A DNA stretch of 64,000 nucleotides from Streptomyces lucensis JCM 4490. GTDB taxonomy: Bacteria; Actinomycetota; Actinomycetes; Streptomycetales; Streptomycetaceae. A program made the position numbers and the translations under genes. This document shows positions 1-8,332 of this stretch, piece by piece. Every line of letters starts with the position of its first letter. Positions within the stretch are counted from its first letter, which is position 1. The notes under the pieces are model-generated. The model was not told the origin of the DNA, did no database searches, and worked only from the letters and a program-made list of their open reading frames with translations. The stretch covers positions 1-64,000 of the forward strand of contig NZ_BMUE01000004.1 in NCBI RefSeq assembly GCF_014650035.1, in the 5' to 3' direction.

Positions 1-2
1 AC

Positions 3-947
3 GCGACCAACGGCGGCGCACTGCTGTGGCAACACCTCTTCTGGTTCTTCGGCCATCCGGAGGTGTACATCATCGCCCTGCCGTTCTTCGGCATCATCAG
101 CGAAGTGATCCCGGTGTTCTCCCGAAAGCCGATGTTCGGCTACATGGGCCTGATCGCCGCGACCATCGCCATCGCCGGCCTGTCCGTGACCGTGTGGGCC
201 CACCACATGTACGTCACCGGCGGCGTGCTGCTGCCGTTCTTCTCCTTCATGACCTTCCTGATCGCGGTCCCGACCGGTGTGAAGTTCTTCAACTGGATCG
301 GCACCATGTGGAAGGGCTCGCTGTCCTTCGAGACCCCGATGCTCTGGGTGATGGGGTTCCTCGTCACGTTCGTCTTCGGAGGGCTGACCGGCGTCATGCT
401 CGCCTCGCCGCCGCTGGACTTCCACATTTCCGACTCGTACTTCGTGGTGGCGCACTTCCACTACGTCGTCTTCGGCACGGTCGTCTTCGCGATGTTCTCC
501 GGCTTCCACTTCTGGTGGCCGAAGATGACGGGCAAGATGCTCGACGAGCGCCTGGGCAAGATCACCTTCTGGACGCTGTTCACCGGCTTCCACGGCACCT
601 TCCTCGTCCAGCACTGGCTGGGCGCCGAGGGCATGCAGCGCAGGATCCCCGACTACCTGGCGGCCGAGGGGTTCACGACGCTCAACACCGTCTCCTCCGT
701 CTTCTCCTTCCTGCTCGGTTCGTCGCTGCTCCCCTTCTTCTACAACGTCTGGAAGACGGCCAAGTACGGCGAGTCGGTCGGCGTGGACGACCCGTGGGGC
801 TACGGCCGCTCGCTGGAGTGGGCCACCTCCTGCCCGCCGCCCAGGCACAACTTCGCCGCCCTGCCGCCGATCCGCAGCGAGTCCCCCGCGTTCGACCTGC
901 ACCACCCGCCGGCACCGCTGCGCGAAGGGGAGTTGACCGCACGATGA
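3..947 (+). CDS. ctaD: Cytochrome c oxidase subunit I, C-terminal part (copy 1)
   Basis: This is the 3' part of an aa3-type cytochrome c oxidase catalytic subunit; the 5' end lies before the window. It carries the haem-copper motifs FFGHPEVY (CuB histidine and the cross-linked tyrosine), WAHHMY (the CuB histidine pair) and VAHFHYV (haem a3 and haem a histidines), followed by the actinobacterial C-terminal tail ending in [18 protein letters not shown]. It acts in the cytoplasmic membrane, reducing oxygen and pumping protons. The stop overlaps the next start as ATGA, so the two are translationally coupled. A second, full-length copy sits at 15680-17362 and is very similar over this part. No ctaC, ctaE or qcr genes are adjacent in the visible part, so this looks like a satellite copy and not the main ctaCDFE-qcrCAB operon. 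Confidence 0.95.
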   Translation, partial: ATNGGALLWQHLFWFFGHPEVYIIALPFFGIISEVIPVFSRKPMFGYMGLIAATIAIAGLSVTVWAHHMYVTGGVLLPFFSFMTFLIAVPTGVKFFNWIGTMWKGSLSFETPMLWVMGFLVTFVFGGLTGVMLASPPLDFHISDSYFVVAHFHYVVFGTVVFAMFSGFHFWWPKMTGKMLDERLGKITFWTLFTGFHGTFLVQHWLGAEGMQRRIPDYLAAEGFTTLNTVSSVFSFLLGSSLLPFFYNVWKTAKYGESVGVDDPWGYGRSLEWATSCPPPRHNFAALPPIRSESPAFDLHHPPAPLREGELTAR

Positions 948-1279
948 GCGCCGACGAGACCCGGACGCTGGTCCAGGAGATCGAGGGTCACCTGCTGCTC
1001 GCCGCCGCACGCGAGGAGGGCCGTGCGGCGGCCGCCCGGCTGACCGCACGTCTGGGCTGGCTCACCGACACCCAACGCCACGAACTGGAGGGGCGGTTCG
1101 AGGAGGAGTACCTGGCACTGGCCCGCGCCTCGTGGCGGCGCACCGCCGAGCGCGCCGAGGAGCTGCGGCAGGACTACGCAGGGCGGTACCGGGCGCTGCG
1201 CCACCGGCTGGTGGCCTGCTGCGTGCTGGGCTGCGCCCTGCTGGCGGCGACGGGCCTGCTGGCCCTGGCCGCCGTCTGA
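944..1279 (+). CDS. Small membrane-anchored protein coupled to ctaD
   Basis: The 111-residue product starts at the ATG that overlaps the ctaD stop (ATGA). The first ~85 residues are charged, Ala/Arg/Glu-rich and probably helical or coiled-coil. The last ~25 residues form one hydrophobic segment ([20 protein letters not shown]), so it is predicted to be tail-anchored in the membrane. In the second ctaD locus the coupled gene is a four-helix CtaF-like subunit IV; this protein does not resemble it. A role as an accessory of the oxidase is inferred only from the coupling. I do not recognise the family. Confidence 0.75.
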   Translation: MSADETRTLVQEIEGHLLLAAAREEGRAAAARLTARLGWLTDTQRHELEGRFEEEYLALARASWRRTAERAEELRQDYAGRYRALRHRLVACCVLGCALLAATGLLALAAV

Positions 1280-1310
1280 ACGCGTCTTCGGAGTGTGCGG
1301 CCCGGCCGTG

Positions 1311-2336
1311 TCAGCCGGTGGTCAGCACCATCCGGAAGCGGGCCCGGCCCGAGAGCATCCTCTGGTAGGCCTCGGCGGCTTCGCCGAGCGGGACGGTCTC
1401 GGTCATCGGGCGGATGCCGTGCAGGGCGCTGAACGCCATGGTGTCCTCCACGTCCTGCGCGGTGCCGGACGGGTGGCCGCGGACGATACGGCCGCTCATG
1501 AGCAGCTGGACCGGGCTGACGGCCATCGGCTCGGGGGCGGCGCCGATGACCACCAGTTCGCCGCGGGGCGCGAGACCTTCGACGGTGGCCGTGATGGCCT
1601 CGGAGTTGCCGGCGGTGGCCAGCACGACCTGGACACCGCCGAGTGACCGCAGGGCCTCGGCGACCGGGGTGCCGGACGTGCTGTCGACGTAGTGGTGGGC
1701 GCCGAGTTGCCTGGCGAAGTCGGCCTTCTCGGCGCCCCGGGCGATCGCCACGGTCTCGAAGCCCATGGCGGCCGCGTACCGCACCCCGAGGTGGCCGAGG
1801 CCGCCGATGCCCAGCACCGCGACCCGGTCGCCCGGCTCGGCGCGGCTTCGTCGCAGCCCGTTGAACGTGGTCACGCCCGCGCAGGCCAGCGGTCCCGCGT
1901 CGGTCGCCGCGAGCGCGTCGGGGATGCGGGCCAGGGCGTCGACGGGAGCGATCACCTTGTCGGCGAAGCCTCCGTCGTAGGTCCATCCGGGGACCTTGAG
2001 GTCGGCGCAGACGATGAAGTCGCCCTGGCGGCAGGGCGTGCAGTGGCCGCAGCTGCCGCCGAACCAGCCGACCGCCACCCGGTCGCCCGTCCGGTACCCC
2101 CAGTCCTCCGTGCCCTCGCCCAGTTCCTCCACGCGCCCGGCGATCTCGTGCCCGGGGACCACCGGAAAGGTGACGCCCGGCAGCGCGCCGTCCACGAAGA
2201 GGGCGTCGCTGTGGCAGATCCCGCACGCCTCCACGGCGATCCTGACGTGGCGGGGCCCGGGCCGCGGCACCTCCCGCTCGGTCAGCTCGAAGGCGCCTCG
2301 GGCGGCCGTCACCTGCGCGACTCGGTAGGCAGTCAT
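1311..2336 (-). CDS. Zinc-dependent alcohol dehydrogenase
   Basis: This 341-residue medium-chain dehydrogenase oxidises an alcohol or reduces an aldehyde with NAD(P). The catalytic zinc site is visible as C41 in ACGICHSD, with GHE at 62-64. Four structural-zinc cysteines follow at about 96, 99, 102 and 110 (CGHCTPC...C). The nucleotide-binding motif is VLGIGGLGHLG near 174-184. The overall pattern is that of AdhP-like bacterial enzymes; the substrate cannot be told. The ATG at 2336 was chosen over upstream in-frame starts because it has GGAGAG at the right distance and begins the family's normal N-terminus. It is divergent from the beta-propeller gene at 2531, with a palindromic operator candidate between them. 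Confidence 0.93.
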   Translation of the reverse strand: MTAYRVAQVTAARGAFELTEREVPRPGPRHVRIAVEACGICHSDALFVDGALPGVTFPVVPGHEIAGRVEELGEGTEDWGYRTGDRVAVGWFGGSCGHCTPCRQGDFIVCADLKVPGWTYDGGFADKVIAPVDALARIPDALAATDAGPLACAGVTTFNGLRRSRAEPGDRVAVLGIGGLGHLGVRYAAAMGFETVAIARGAEKADFARQLGAHHYVDSTSGTPVAEALRSLGGVQVVLATAGNSEAITATVEGLAPRGELVVIGAAPEPMAVSPVQLLMSGRIVRGHPSGTAQDVEDTMAFSALHGIRPMTETVPLGEAAEAYQRMLSGRARFRMVLTTG

Positions 2337-2462
2337 CTGTCTCTCCGCGGAACGAGTACGACGGTCCCCCGCACCAGCAGACCAGCTCCCCGCCGATCCC
2401 GCGCGGCGAGAACGGCCTCCAGTCTTGTCGTGCACACATCTTGTCGGGCGGTCGGCCCTTTC

Positions 2463-2478
2463 CTTACTTTTCAGTAAG
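2463..2478. promoter_or_regulatory. HxlR/MarR-like palindromic operator candidate
   Basis: The arms CTTACT and AGTAAG are perfect inverted repeats around TTTC. The site is strikingly AT-rich within very GC-rich DNA and lies in the 194-bp space between divergent adh and beta-propeller genes. TTACT-n4-AGTAA resembles sites used by HxlR (DUF24) redox-sensing repressors. No HxlR gene is seen in the window, so the regulator would act from elsewhere. Confidence 0.5.
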
Positions 2479-2530
2479 TTCACTGTGAGCGCGCACGTGT
2501 CCACATCCCCCACGAGGAAAGAGAGCAGTC

Positions 2531-3793
2531 ATGCCTGCCCCCAGAACCAGGCACCTTTGCTCCATGGCCGCCGCCCTCGTCCTGGCCGTCGCCGGCCCGG
2601 CCACCGCGGCCTCCACCGCCTCCGCCGCGCCGGCCGCCTCCGGCGGACTGCGCGAGGTGCTGTTCGTCGGCAACAACTGGGACGGCACCGCCGACGTCAT
2701 CGAGTCATCCGGCGACTTCGCCAAGGTGGGCCGGATCGACGTCGTACCCGACAGGGCCCAGCGGATGGCGGAGATCAACGCCGACCCCGTCAGGTGGATC
2801 TACTTCCAGGCCATCCGCAACGGCGTCGGTGAGGGACACGACCAGTTCGCCGACGACATGTACTCCACCCCGGACGGCCGGTCGGTCGTGGTGTCCAGGC
2901 CGAGCTTCGCGGACGTCGTCTCGCTCGACCTGGCCACCGGCAGGGTCAACTGGCGTTTCGCCGTGTCCGGTTACCGCGCCGACCACATGGCGGTCTCCCC
3001 GGACGGCACCCGGGTGGCGGTGTCCGCCTCCACAGCGAACACCGTGCACGTGCTCGACATCGCCACCGGAAGACAGCTGGGCTCGTTCGCGACCGGCGAC
3101 AAGCCGCACGAGAACATCTTCACCAGGGACGGCAAGTACATCTGGAACATGTCCATCGGGGACGTCAACACCGCGCTGGACGGTCCGGGCTGGGACTGGA
3201 CCAAGGGCGACCGGCACATCACGGTCGTGGACGCGACGACGTACAAGCAGGTCAAGGTCATCGACATGCGCCGGCGGCTGGACGCGTTCGGGCTCGGGGA
3301 CTTCTCCGACGCGGTGCGTCCGGCGGTCTTCACCCCCGACGAGTCCAAGCTCTACTTCCAGGTGTCGTTCTTCAACGGCTTCCTGGAGTACGACGTCGCC
3401 GGCGACCGGATCACCCGGCTGAAGACCCTGCCGAAGAACCCGGCGACCAGCGAGGACCGCACCACCTGGGTCAACGACTCGCGCCACCACGGTCTGTCCA
3501 TGAACCCGCAGGGCACGAAGCTGTGCGTCGCGGGCACCATGGACGACTACGCCACCGTCGTCGACCGCGCCACGCTCCAGGAGGGCCCGGCGGTCCCGGC
3601 CTCCAAGCCGTACTGGGCGACGGTCAGCGGCGACGGCAAGGACTGCGTCGTCTCCGAGAGCGGCGCCGACCAGGTGACGGCGATCGACTTCGCCACGGGC
3701 CGGAAGGTGACGTCCGTCCCGGTCGGCGACCATCCGCAGCGCGTCCGGCTGGGGCACGTGCAGGCCGGCTGGCCGGGCCCGAACGGGGGTTAG
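2531..3793 (+). CDS. Secreted YVTN-type beta-propeller protein
   Basis: The 420-residue product begins with a Sec signal peptide (basic start, hydrophobic LVLAVAGPATA stretch, likely cleavage after an ASA near residue 32). The rest consists of beta-propeller blades with recurring patterns such as VVSLDLATGRV, VHVLDIATGRQ, ITVVDATTYKQ and VTAIDFATGRK, plus AVSPDGTRVAVS-type turns, as in YncE/YVTN repeat and quinohaemoprotein-like proteins. No catalytic residues or cofactor ligands are obvious. Such proteins usually bind partners or ligands outside the cell; the exact role is unknown. The start has a good AGGAAAGAGAG ribosome site. It is divergent from the alcohol dehydrogenase and may share its control. 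A hairpin terminator follows at 3802. Confidence 0.85.
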   Translation: MPAPRTRHLCSMAAALVLAVAGPATAASTASAAPAASGGLREVLFVGNNWDGTADVIESSGDFAKVGRIDVVPDRAQRMAEINADPVRWIYFQAIRNGVGEGHDQFADDMYSTPDGRSVVVSRPSFADVVSLDLATGRVNWRFAVSGYRADHMAVSPDGTRVAVSASTANTVHVLDIATGRQLGSFATGDKPHENIFTRDGKYIWNMSIGDVNTALDGPGWDWTKGDRHITVVDATTYKQVKVIDMRRRLDAFGLGDFSDAVRPAVFTPDESKLYFQVSFFNGFLEYDVAGDRITRLKTLPKNPATSEDRTTWVNDSRHHGLSMNPQGTKLCVAGTMDDYATVVDRATLQEGPAVPASKPYWATVSGDGKDCVVSESGADQVTAIDFATGRKVTSVPVGDHPQRVRLGHVQAGWPGPNGG

Positions 3794-3801
3794 GCGACCT
3801 G

Positions 3802-3834
3802 CGGTCTCCGGGGCGCCCCCGTGCCCGGAGACCG
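3802..3834. terminator. Hairpin terminator between convergent genes
   Basis: CGGTCTCCGGG and CCCGGAGACCG form a perfect 11-bp stem with an 11-nt loop. It lies in the 56-bp gap between the convergent beta-propeller gene (stop at 3793) and the ribosomal protection gene (stop at 3850). There is no U-tract, as is common in Streptomyces; it could serve both strands. Confidence 0.75.
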
Positions 3835-3849
3835 TACGGGCAGCCGCGG

Positions 3850-5886
3850 TCAGCCGGCCGTGCGGTCCCCCGCCCGGCGCGTCAGCCCCAGCAGGTACTC
3901 CTTCCGGTTCAGCGGGTTGAGGTCGGTGCGCGGCCGCTCGGGGACCGGCCCGCGGGTGACCGGCGCGTAGTGGTCGAAGGCCGACTCCAGCTCGCCCTCG
4001 CCCCGGGTCAGACCCGGCAGCCGCTGCCCCAGCTCGTGGACCCGGGCGGCCGGCACCGTGCCCTGGAGCACACAGTGCGTGCCCTGGACGGCGGTGGACT
4101 CCGGTACGGCGCCCAGCCGGGCGAGCACCGGCAGCAGCGCGCCGAGCGTGTCCGCGGGCGCGTCCAGGCGGAAGCCGTGCACCGGTTCGTGCACCAGGCT
4201 GCCGGCCCGGCGCAGCGCCTGGGCCAGCACCAGCGGGGTCAGGCCGCGGAAGTCGTGGCCGGTGCTCGACATGCTCTTGTCGAAGCCCTGGTGGGCGTGG
4301 CTCTGCCGGGGCGAGTAGCCGGCATGGGTCATGGTGACCGTGCAGTCGGTGACCCGCCAGCCGTGCAGTCCCTGGCCCAGGGTCTCGCGGACGGTGTCCT
4401 CGACGGCCTGGAAGAAGGCGTAGGGCATCGAGCCCAGCTCCACCTCCAGCCGGAACCCCACGCCCGAGCCGGGCGGTGCCGGGTCGACGCGCAGGCCCAC
4501 CGTGGCCAGGAACGGATTGGCGTCCTTCTTGTTGAACTCCACGGCGCATCCGGTGCCGGCCGGCCGTTCGACGCACAGGGTGGTCGTCTCGCGGAAGGTG
4601 ACGTCCAGGCCGTACTCGTCGGCGAGGGTCGCCTGGACGACCTCCTTCTGCACCTCGCCGTAGAGGGAGACCGACGTCTCCTCGCGCACCGCGTCGTGGC
4701 GCACGCCGATGAGCGGGTCCTGTTCGGCGAGCTGGGTGAGCGCGAGGTGCAGCGCTCGCCGGTCCGCTCCGGGGCCGGGGACGACGACGGTCTCCAGGGT
4801 GGGCGGCGCGAAGTGGTGCTCGTACGCCGTCCCCGGCGTGCCGAGCGCGTCGCCGACCCGGATGCCGCCCAGGCCCCACACCTTCACGATCCGGCCCGCG
4901 CCGGCGCTGTCCCGCCGGTCGTCGGCGCCGCCGTCGAAGACGCCGAGGGCCGTGACCCGGCCCTCCTCGCGGCCGTCGGCGGCCCGGCTCCGCTCCGGCC
5001 GGCCGCCGGCCGGGTCCCCGGCCCGGCCGGGCCCGAACGGGACGCGGTCCCGGACGCGCAGGGTGCCGGACCGGATCCGGGCGTAGGCCACCTTCTCCCC
5101 CGCCGGGCCGCGCTCCACCTTGAAGACCGTGGCCGCGAGCGGGCCGTCCGGGTCGCCGTCGGCGACGGGCAGCAGGCGCTCGATGCCGGCGGTCAGCTCG
5201 GGCACCCCGGCGCCCGTGACGGCGGAGCCGAAGTACACCGGATGGACGGCCGCCCGCCGGGTCTGGGACGCGAGCGCGGTGCACAGGCGGCCGTCGGGCA
5301 CACCGCCGTCCAGGAAGGCGGCGAGCAGGTCGTCGTCGTGGCCGGCGAGGGTGTCCAGCGCGGCCGGACCGAGCGCGGGGACGAAGCGGGCGTCCCGGGT
5401 GCCGAGGGCGGCGGTGCGTCCCATGGGGACGAGCGGCACGGCCAGCCTGCGCGCCATCTCGCGGAGCACGGCGTCGTCCCGGGCGCCGCGCCGGTCGATC
5501 TTGTTGACGAAGACCAGCGTGGGGATGCGCAGCCGCCGCAGGGTCCGCATCAGCACCCGGGTCTGCGCCTGGACGCCTTCCACGGCCGAGACGACGAGGA
5601 CGGCGCCGTCGAGGACCCCGAGCACCCGCTCGACCTCGGCGATGAAGTCCGGGTGGCCGGGGGTGTCGATGAGGTTGACGGTGACGCCGCCGAGCGGGAA
5701 GGAGACGACGGCGGACTTGATGGTGATGCCGCGCCGCCGCTCCAGCGCGAGGGTGTCGGTGGTGGTGCTGCCGGCGTCGACGCTGCCGATCTCGTCGATC
5801 ACTCCGGCCGTGTGCAGCAGCCGTTCGGTCAGGCTCGTCTTACCCGCGTCGACGTGCGCGAGGATTCCCAGGTTGAGCAAGTGCAC
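3850..5886 (-). CDS. TetM/OtrA-type ribosomal protection GTPase
   Basis: The 678-residue translation factor homologue resembles EF-G and removes tetracyclines from the ribosome in characterised relatives (TetM, TetO, OtrA). The GTPase motifs are intact: AHVDAGKT (10-17), RRGITI (51-56), DTPGH (74-78) and NKID (128-131). The length and downstream EF-G-like domains match the family, including the conserved VEFNKKDANPFLATVG and the C-terminal HDFRGLTPLVLAQAL region. A Gly/Arg/Asp-rich stretch around residues 285-325 interrupts domain II and looks like a lineage-specific loop. The start is a GTG with AAGGAC about 10 bases upstream. The protein may give basal tetracycline tolerance or have a general ribosome-rescue role; whether it confers resistance cannot be told from sequence. 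It is not next to a tetracycline pathway. Confidence 0.92.
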   Translation of the reverse strand: MHLLNLGILAHVDAGKTSLTERLLHTAGVIDEIGSVDAGSTTTDTLALERRRGITIKSAVVSFPLGGVTVNLIDTPGHPDFIAEVERVLGVLDGAVLVVSAVEGVQAQTRVLMRTLRRLRIPTLVFVNKIDRRGARDDAVLREMARRLAVPLVPMGRTAALGTRDARFVPALGPAALDTLAGHDDDLLAAFLDGGVPDGRLCTALASQTRRAAVHPVYFGSAVTGAGVPELTAGIERLLPVADGDPDGPLAATVFKVERGPAGEKVAYARIRSGTLRVRDRVPFGPGRAGDPAGGRPERSRAADGREEGRVTALGVFDGGADDRRDSAGAGRIVKVWGLGGIRVGDALGTPGTAYEHHFAPPTLETVVVPGPGADRRALHLALTQLAEQDPLIGVRHDAVREETSVSLYGEVQKEVVQATLADEYGLDVTFRETTTLCVERPAGTGCAVEFNKKDANPFLATVGLRVDPAPPGSGVGFRLEVELGSMPYAFFQAVEDTVRETLGQGLHGWRVTDCTVTMTHAGYSPRQSHAHQGFDKSMSSTGHDFRGLTPLVLAQALRRAGSLVHEPVHGFRLDAPADTLGALLPVLARLGAVPESTAVQGTHCVLQGTVPAARVHELGQRLPGLTRGEGELESAFDHYAPVTRGPVPERPRTDLNPLNRKEYLLGLTRRAGDRTAG

Positions 5887-6078
5887 TGAGTGTCATGTCC
5901 TTGTGAGAGCGGGTCATGGATACCGGGACGGACATGGACGGTGCGCGCATGATCGCTCCTGGCTCTCTCGGGAACTCGACGGGAGCAGTGCAGCAGAACG
6001 GCGGTCTCCGGACCAACGGATTAATCTTCAACTACGTGGGGCCCGGGAACGCGCGACAGGTGAACCGAGGAGCGGACC

Positions 6079-7185
6079 ATGCGTGAGATGTGCGCCGAGC
6101 TGGAGCGCTGGTACGCCGCCCGGATCCCGTTCGGGCTGGCCACGGTCGTCGCCGTCAGCCGCAGCGCGCCGCGCGGGCCCGGCGCCGCGATGGCGGTCGG
6201 CCCGGACGGCGAGGTCGTCGGCAGCGTGTCCGGGGGCTGTGTGGAGAGCGCGGTGTTCGAGCTCGCCCGGGAGGCCGTCACGAGCGGCGAGGCCCGGCTG
6301 GAGACGTACGGCTGCAACGACGAGGACCCGTTCGCGGCCGGGCTCACCTGCGGCGGCGAGATCACCGTCCTGGTACGGCCCGTCACCGCTGCCCGGGACC
6401 CATTGTTCGGCGCGGTCGCCGCGTCGGTCATGGGCGGCGAGCCGGTCACCGTGGCGACGGTGACCGACGGACCCGCGCCACGCGGCTCCACCCTCGCGGT
6501 GTGGTCCGCGACGGTGGCCGGCGGGCTCGGGTCACGCGGTCTCGACGCGGCGGTGGCCGCCGACGCGCGCGGAGGACTCGCCCCCGGCGCCACCGAGCTG
6601 AGGCAATACGGGCCCGGCGGTGAGCGGCGCGAGGACGCCGTCTCGGTGTTCCTGCAGTCTTTCGCGCCACCACCGCGCATGCTGGTGTTCGGCGCCGTCG
6701 ACCACGCGGCGGCCGTGGCCCGGATCGGTGACTTCCTCGGCTACCGGGTCACCGTGTGCGACGCCCGCCCGGTGTTCGCCGCGCCCCACCGGTTCCCGGA
6801 CGGCGCCGAGGTCGTCGCGGACTGGCCGCACCGGTACCTGCGCGGCACCCGCACCGACGAGCGCACGGTGATCTGCGTCCTGACCCACGACCCCAGGTTC
6901 GACGTCCCGCTGCTGTGCGAGGCGCTGCGCCGGCCGGCGGCCTACATCGGGGCGATGGGCAGCCGGCGCACCCACGAGGACCGGCTGCGCCGGCTGGTCG
7001 ACGCGGGCCTCGTGGGCCCGGAGCTGGCGCGGCTGCGCTCCCCGATCGGCCTTGATCTCGGGGCCCGTACACCGCAGGAGGTGGCGGTGTCGGTGGCGGC
7101 GGAGATCGTCGCGCTGCGGTGGGGCGGCAGCGGGGCGCCGCTGAGCGCGACGAGTGGGGCGGTCCATCCGCGGCCGGTGCCCTGA
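6079..7185 (+). CDS. XdhC/CoxI-family molybdoenzyme maturation factor
   Basis: The 368-residue protein has the two usual parts. An N-terminal XdhC/CoxI domain (about 10-90) carries SGGCVESAVFE, which includes the conserved cysteine. A C-terminal Rossmann domain (about 190-350) starts at MLVFGAVDHAAAVARIGDFLGYRVTVCDARP and contains YIGAMGSRRTHEDR. Family members deliver or sulfurate molybdenum cofactor for xanthine-dehydrogenase-like or CO-dehydrogenase-like enzymes. No such enzyme subunits are in the window, so its client lies elsewhere. The start has a strong GAGGAG site. It is convergent with the acetyltransferase at 7207. Confidence 0.88.
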   Translation: MREMCAELERWYAARIPFGLATVVAVSRSAPRGPGAAMAVGPDGEVVGSVSGGCVESAVFELAREAVTSGEARLETYGCNDEDPFAAGLTCGGEITVLVRPVTAARDPLFGAVAASVMGGEPVTVATVTDGPAPRGSTLAVWSATVAGGLGSRGLDAAVAADARGGLAPGATELRQYGPGGERREDAVSVFLQSFAPPPRMLVFGAVDHAAAVARIGDFLGYRVTVCDARPVFAAPHRFPDGAEVVADWPHRYLRGTRTDERTVICVLTHDPRFDVPLLCEALRRPAAYIGAMGSRRTHEDRLRRLVDAGLVGPELARLRSPIGLDLGARTPQEVAVSVAAEIVALRWGGSGAPLSATSGAVHPRPVP

Positions 7186-7206
7186 GGACCGCGACGGGTC
7201 CGTCCG

Positions 7207-7797
7207 CTACTCGGGGTCGCCGGCCACGCGCGCGTGCAGGTGCTGGTCGTGCCAGCCGTCGGCGTGCAGCAGGGCGCCGCGCTGGGTGCCCTCGAACGTG
7301 AATCCGGCCTTCTCGGCCACCCGGCAGGACGCCAGGTTGCCCGTCGAGTGGCACAGCCGCAGCCGGTGCAGGCCCAGGTCGTCCAGGGCCCACCGGGCGA
7401 GCCGCCGCGTGGCCGCGACGGCCGTGCCGCCGCCACGCGCCCCGGGCAGCAGCCAGTAGACGAGTTCGGCGGCGCCGCCCGCCAGGTCGACGTCGTTCAG
7501 TCCGATGAGCCCGGTGGCCGGGCCGTCCGGCCGCGCGACGGCCCACACGGCGCCGGTCTCGGCCCGCCACCGCTCGTGCATGCGGGCGATCCGGGTGCGG
7601 GCCTCGGCGTGGTCGGCGACGGCGAACAGGTTCCATCGCCGGATCGCGGGGTCCTGCCCGGCGGCGAGCAGCGCGCCGGCGTCGTCCGCCCGCCAGGGCC
7701 GCAGCAGCAGCTCTCCCGGCAGTTCGAGGACGGGCTGGTCACTGCCGGCCATGCGGCCCGCGGGTACGGCGTCGGGTATGCCGGGGCTGGAGATCAT
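7207..7797 (-). CDS. GNAT acetyltransferase (RimJ/RimL type)
   Basis: The 196-residue protein has the GNAT fold pattern of the ribosomal-protein acetyltransferase subgroup. It begins LLLRPWRADDAGAL. The acetyl-CoA binding region is ARGGGTAVAATRRLARWAL, and the C-terminal signature is LCHSTGNLASCRVAEKAGFTFEGTQR. The substrate is unknown. The start has GAGGA at good spacing. It is the last gene of a leftward string and lies 25 bp after the metallophosphoesterase gene, so it is probably co-transcribed. Confidence 0.88.
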   Translation of the reverse strand: MISSPGIPDAVPAGRMAGSDQPVLELPGELLLRPWRADDAGALLAAGQDPAIRRWNLFAVADHAEARTRIARMHERWRAETGAVWAVARPDGPATGLIGLNDVDLAGGAAELVYWLLPGARGGGTAVAATRRLARWALDDLGLHRLRLCHSTGNLASCRVAEKAGFTFEGTQRGALLHADGWHDQHLHARVAGDPE

Positions 7798-7822
7798 CCC
7801 GGCATCCTCGCACGGCCCGCGG

Positions 7823-8323
7823 CTACCGTGGCGGCAGCCGGTGCAGGGTCACGTCGGTGAGCGCCGCGTCGGCGACCGTCGCGGTGAGGTAGGTGCAGTG
7901 GGGCTGGCGCCGCCGGTCGGTCGGTGAGCCGGGGTTGAGCAGGCGCAGGCCGCCCGGGGCGGTGGTGTCCCAAGGGATGTGGCTGTGCCCGAAGACGAGG
8001 ACGTCGAGTTCGGGGAAGCGGGCGGCGCAGCGGGCCTCGCGGCCCTGGGCGGGGCCCGTCTCGTGGACGACGCCGAAGCGCAGGCCGCCCAGCTCGGCGT
8101 GGGCCACCTCGGGGAGCCGGGCGCGCAACTCGGGCCCGTCGTTGTTGCCGTACACGGCGACCAGCCGCCGGCTGCGGCTCTCCAGCAGGTCCAGGGTCGC
8201 GGTGTCCACCCAGTCCCCCGCGTGGAACACGACGTCCGCGCGGGGGAGTTCGGCGAGCAGCTGCTCCGGGAGCCGCTTGGCGCGCTTCGGCAGGTGCGTG
8301 TCGGACATCAGCAGGAGGCGCAC
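7823..8323 (-). CDS. YfcE/MJ0936-type metallophosphoesterase
   Basis: The 166-residue protein has the full calcineurin-like two-metal motif set: SDTHLP (residues 7-12), AGDW (35-38), GNND (59-62), a VVHE histidine, and FGHSHIP with a final LLNPGS. Relatives hydrolyse phosphodiesters in vitro; physiological substrates are mostly unknown. The start is a GTG only 9 bp after the SDR stop, with a weak GGGTGA ribosome site, so translation probably depends on read-through from upstream. Confidence 0.9.
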   Translation of the reverse strand: MRLLLMSDTHLPKRAKRLPEQLLAELPRADVVFHAGDWVDTATLDLLESRSRRLVAVYGNNDGPELRARLPEVAHAELGGLRFGVVHETGPAQGREARCAARFPELDVLVFGHSHIPWDTTAPGGLRLLNPGSPTDRRRQPHCTYLTATVADAALTDVTLHRLPPR

Positions 8324-8332
8324 GCCGTCACC

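Noticed and set aside
3850..5886. The ribosomal protection protein as self-resistance for the NRPS product
   Set aside because: It is about 17 kb from the cluster among housekeeping genes, and nothing indicates that the cyclic peptide acts on the tetracycline site.
5840..6031. A leader peptide or attenuator for the ribosomal protection gene, as known for tetM
   Set aside because: The small frame overlaps the start out of phase. Its ATG follows AAGGAC too closely, and I see no paired stem-loops with a terminator, so there is no support.
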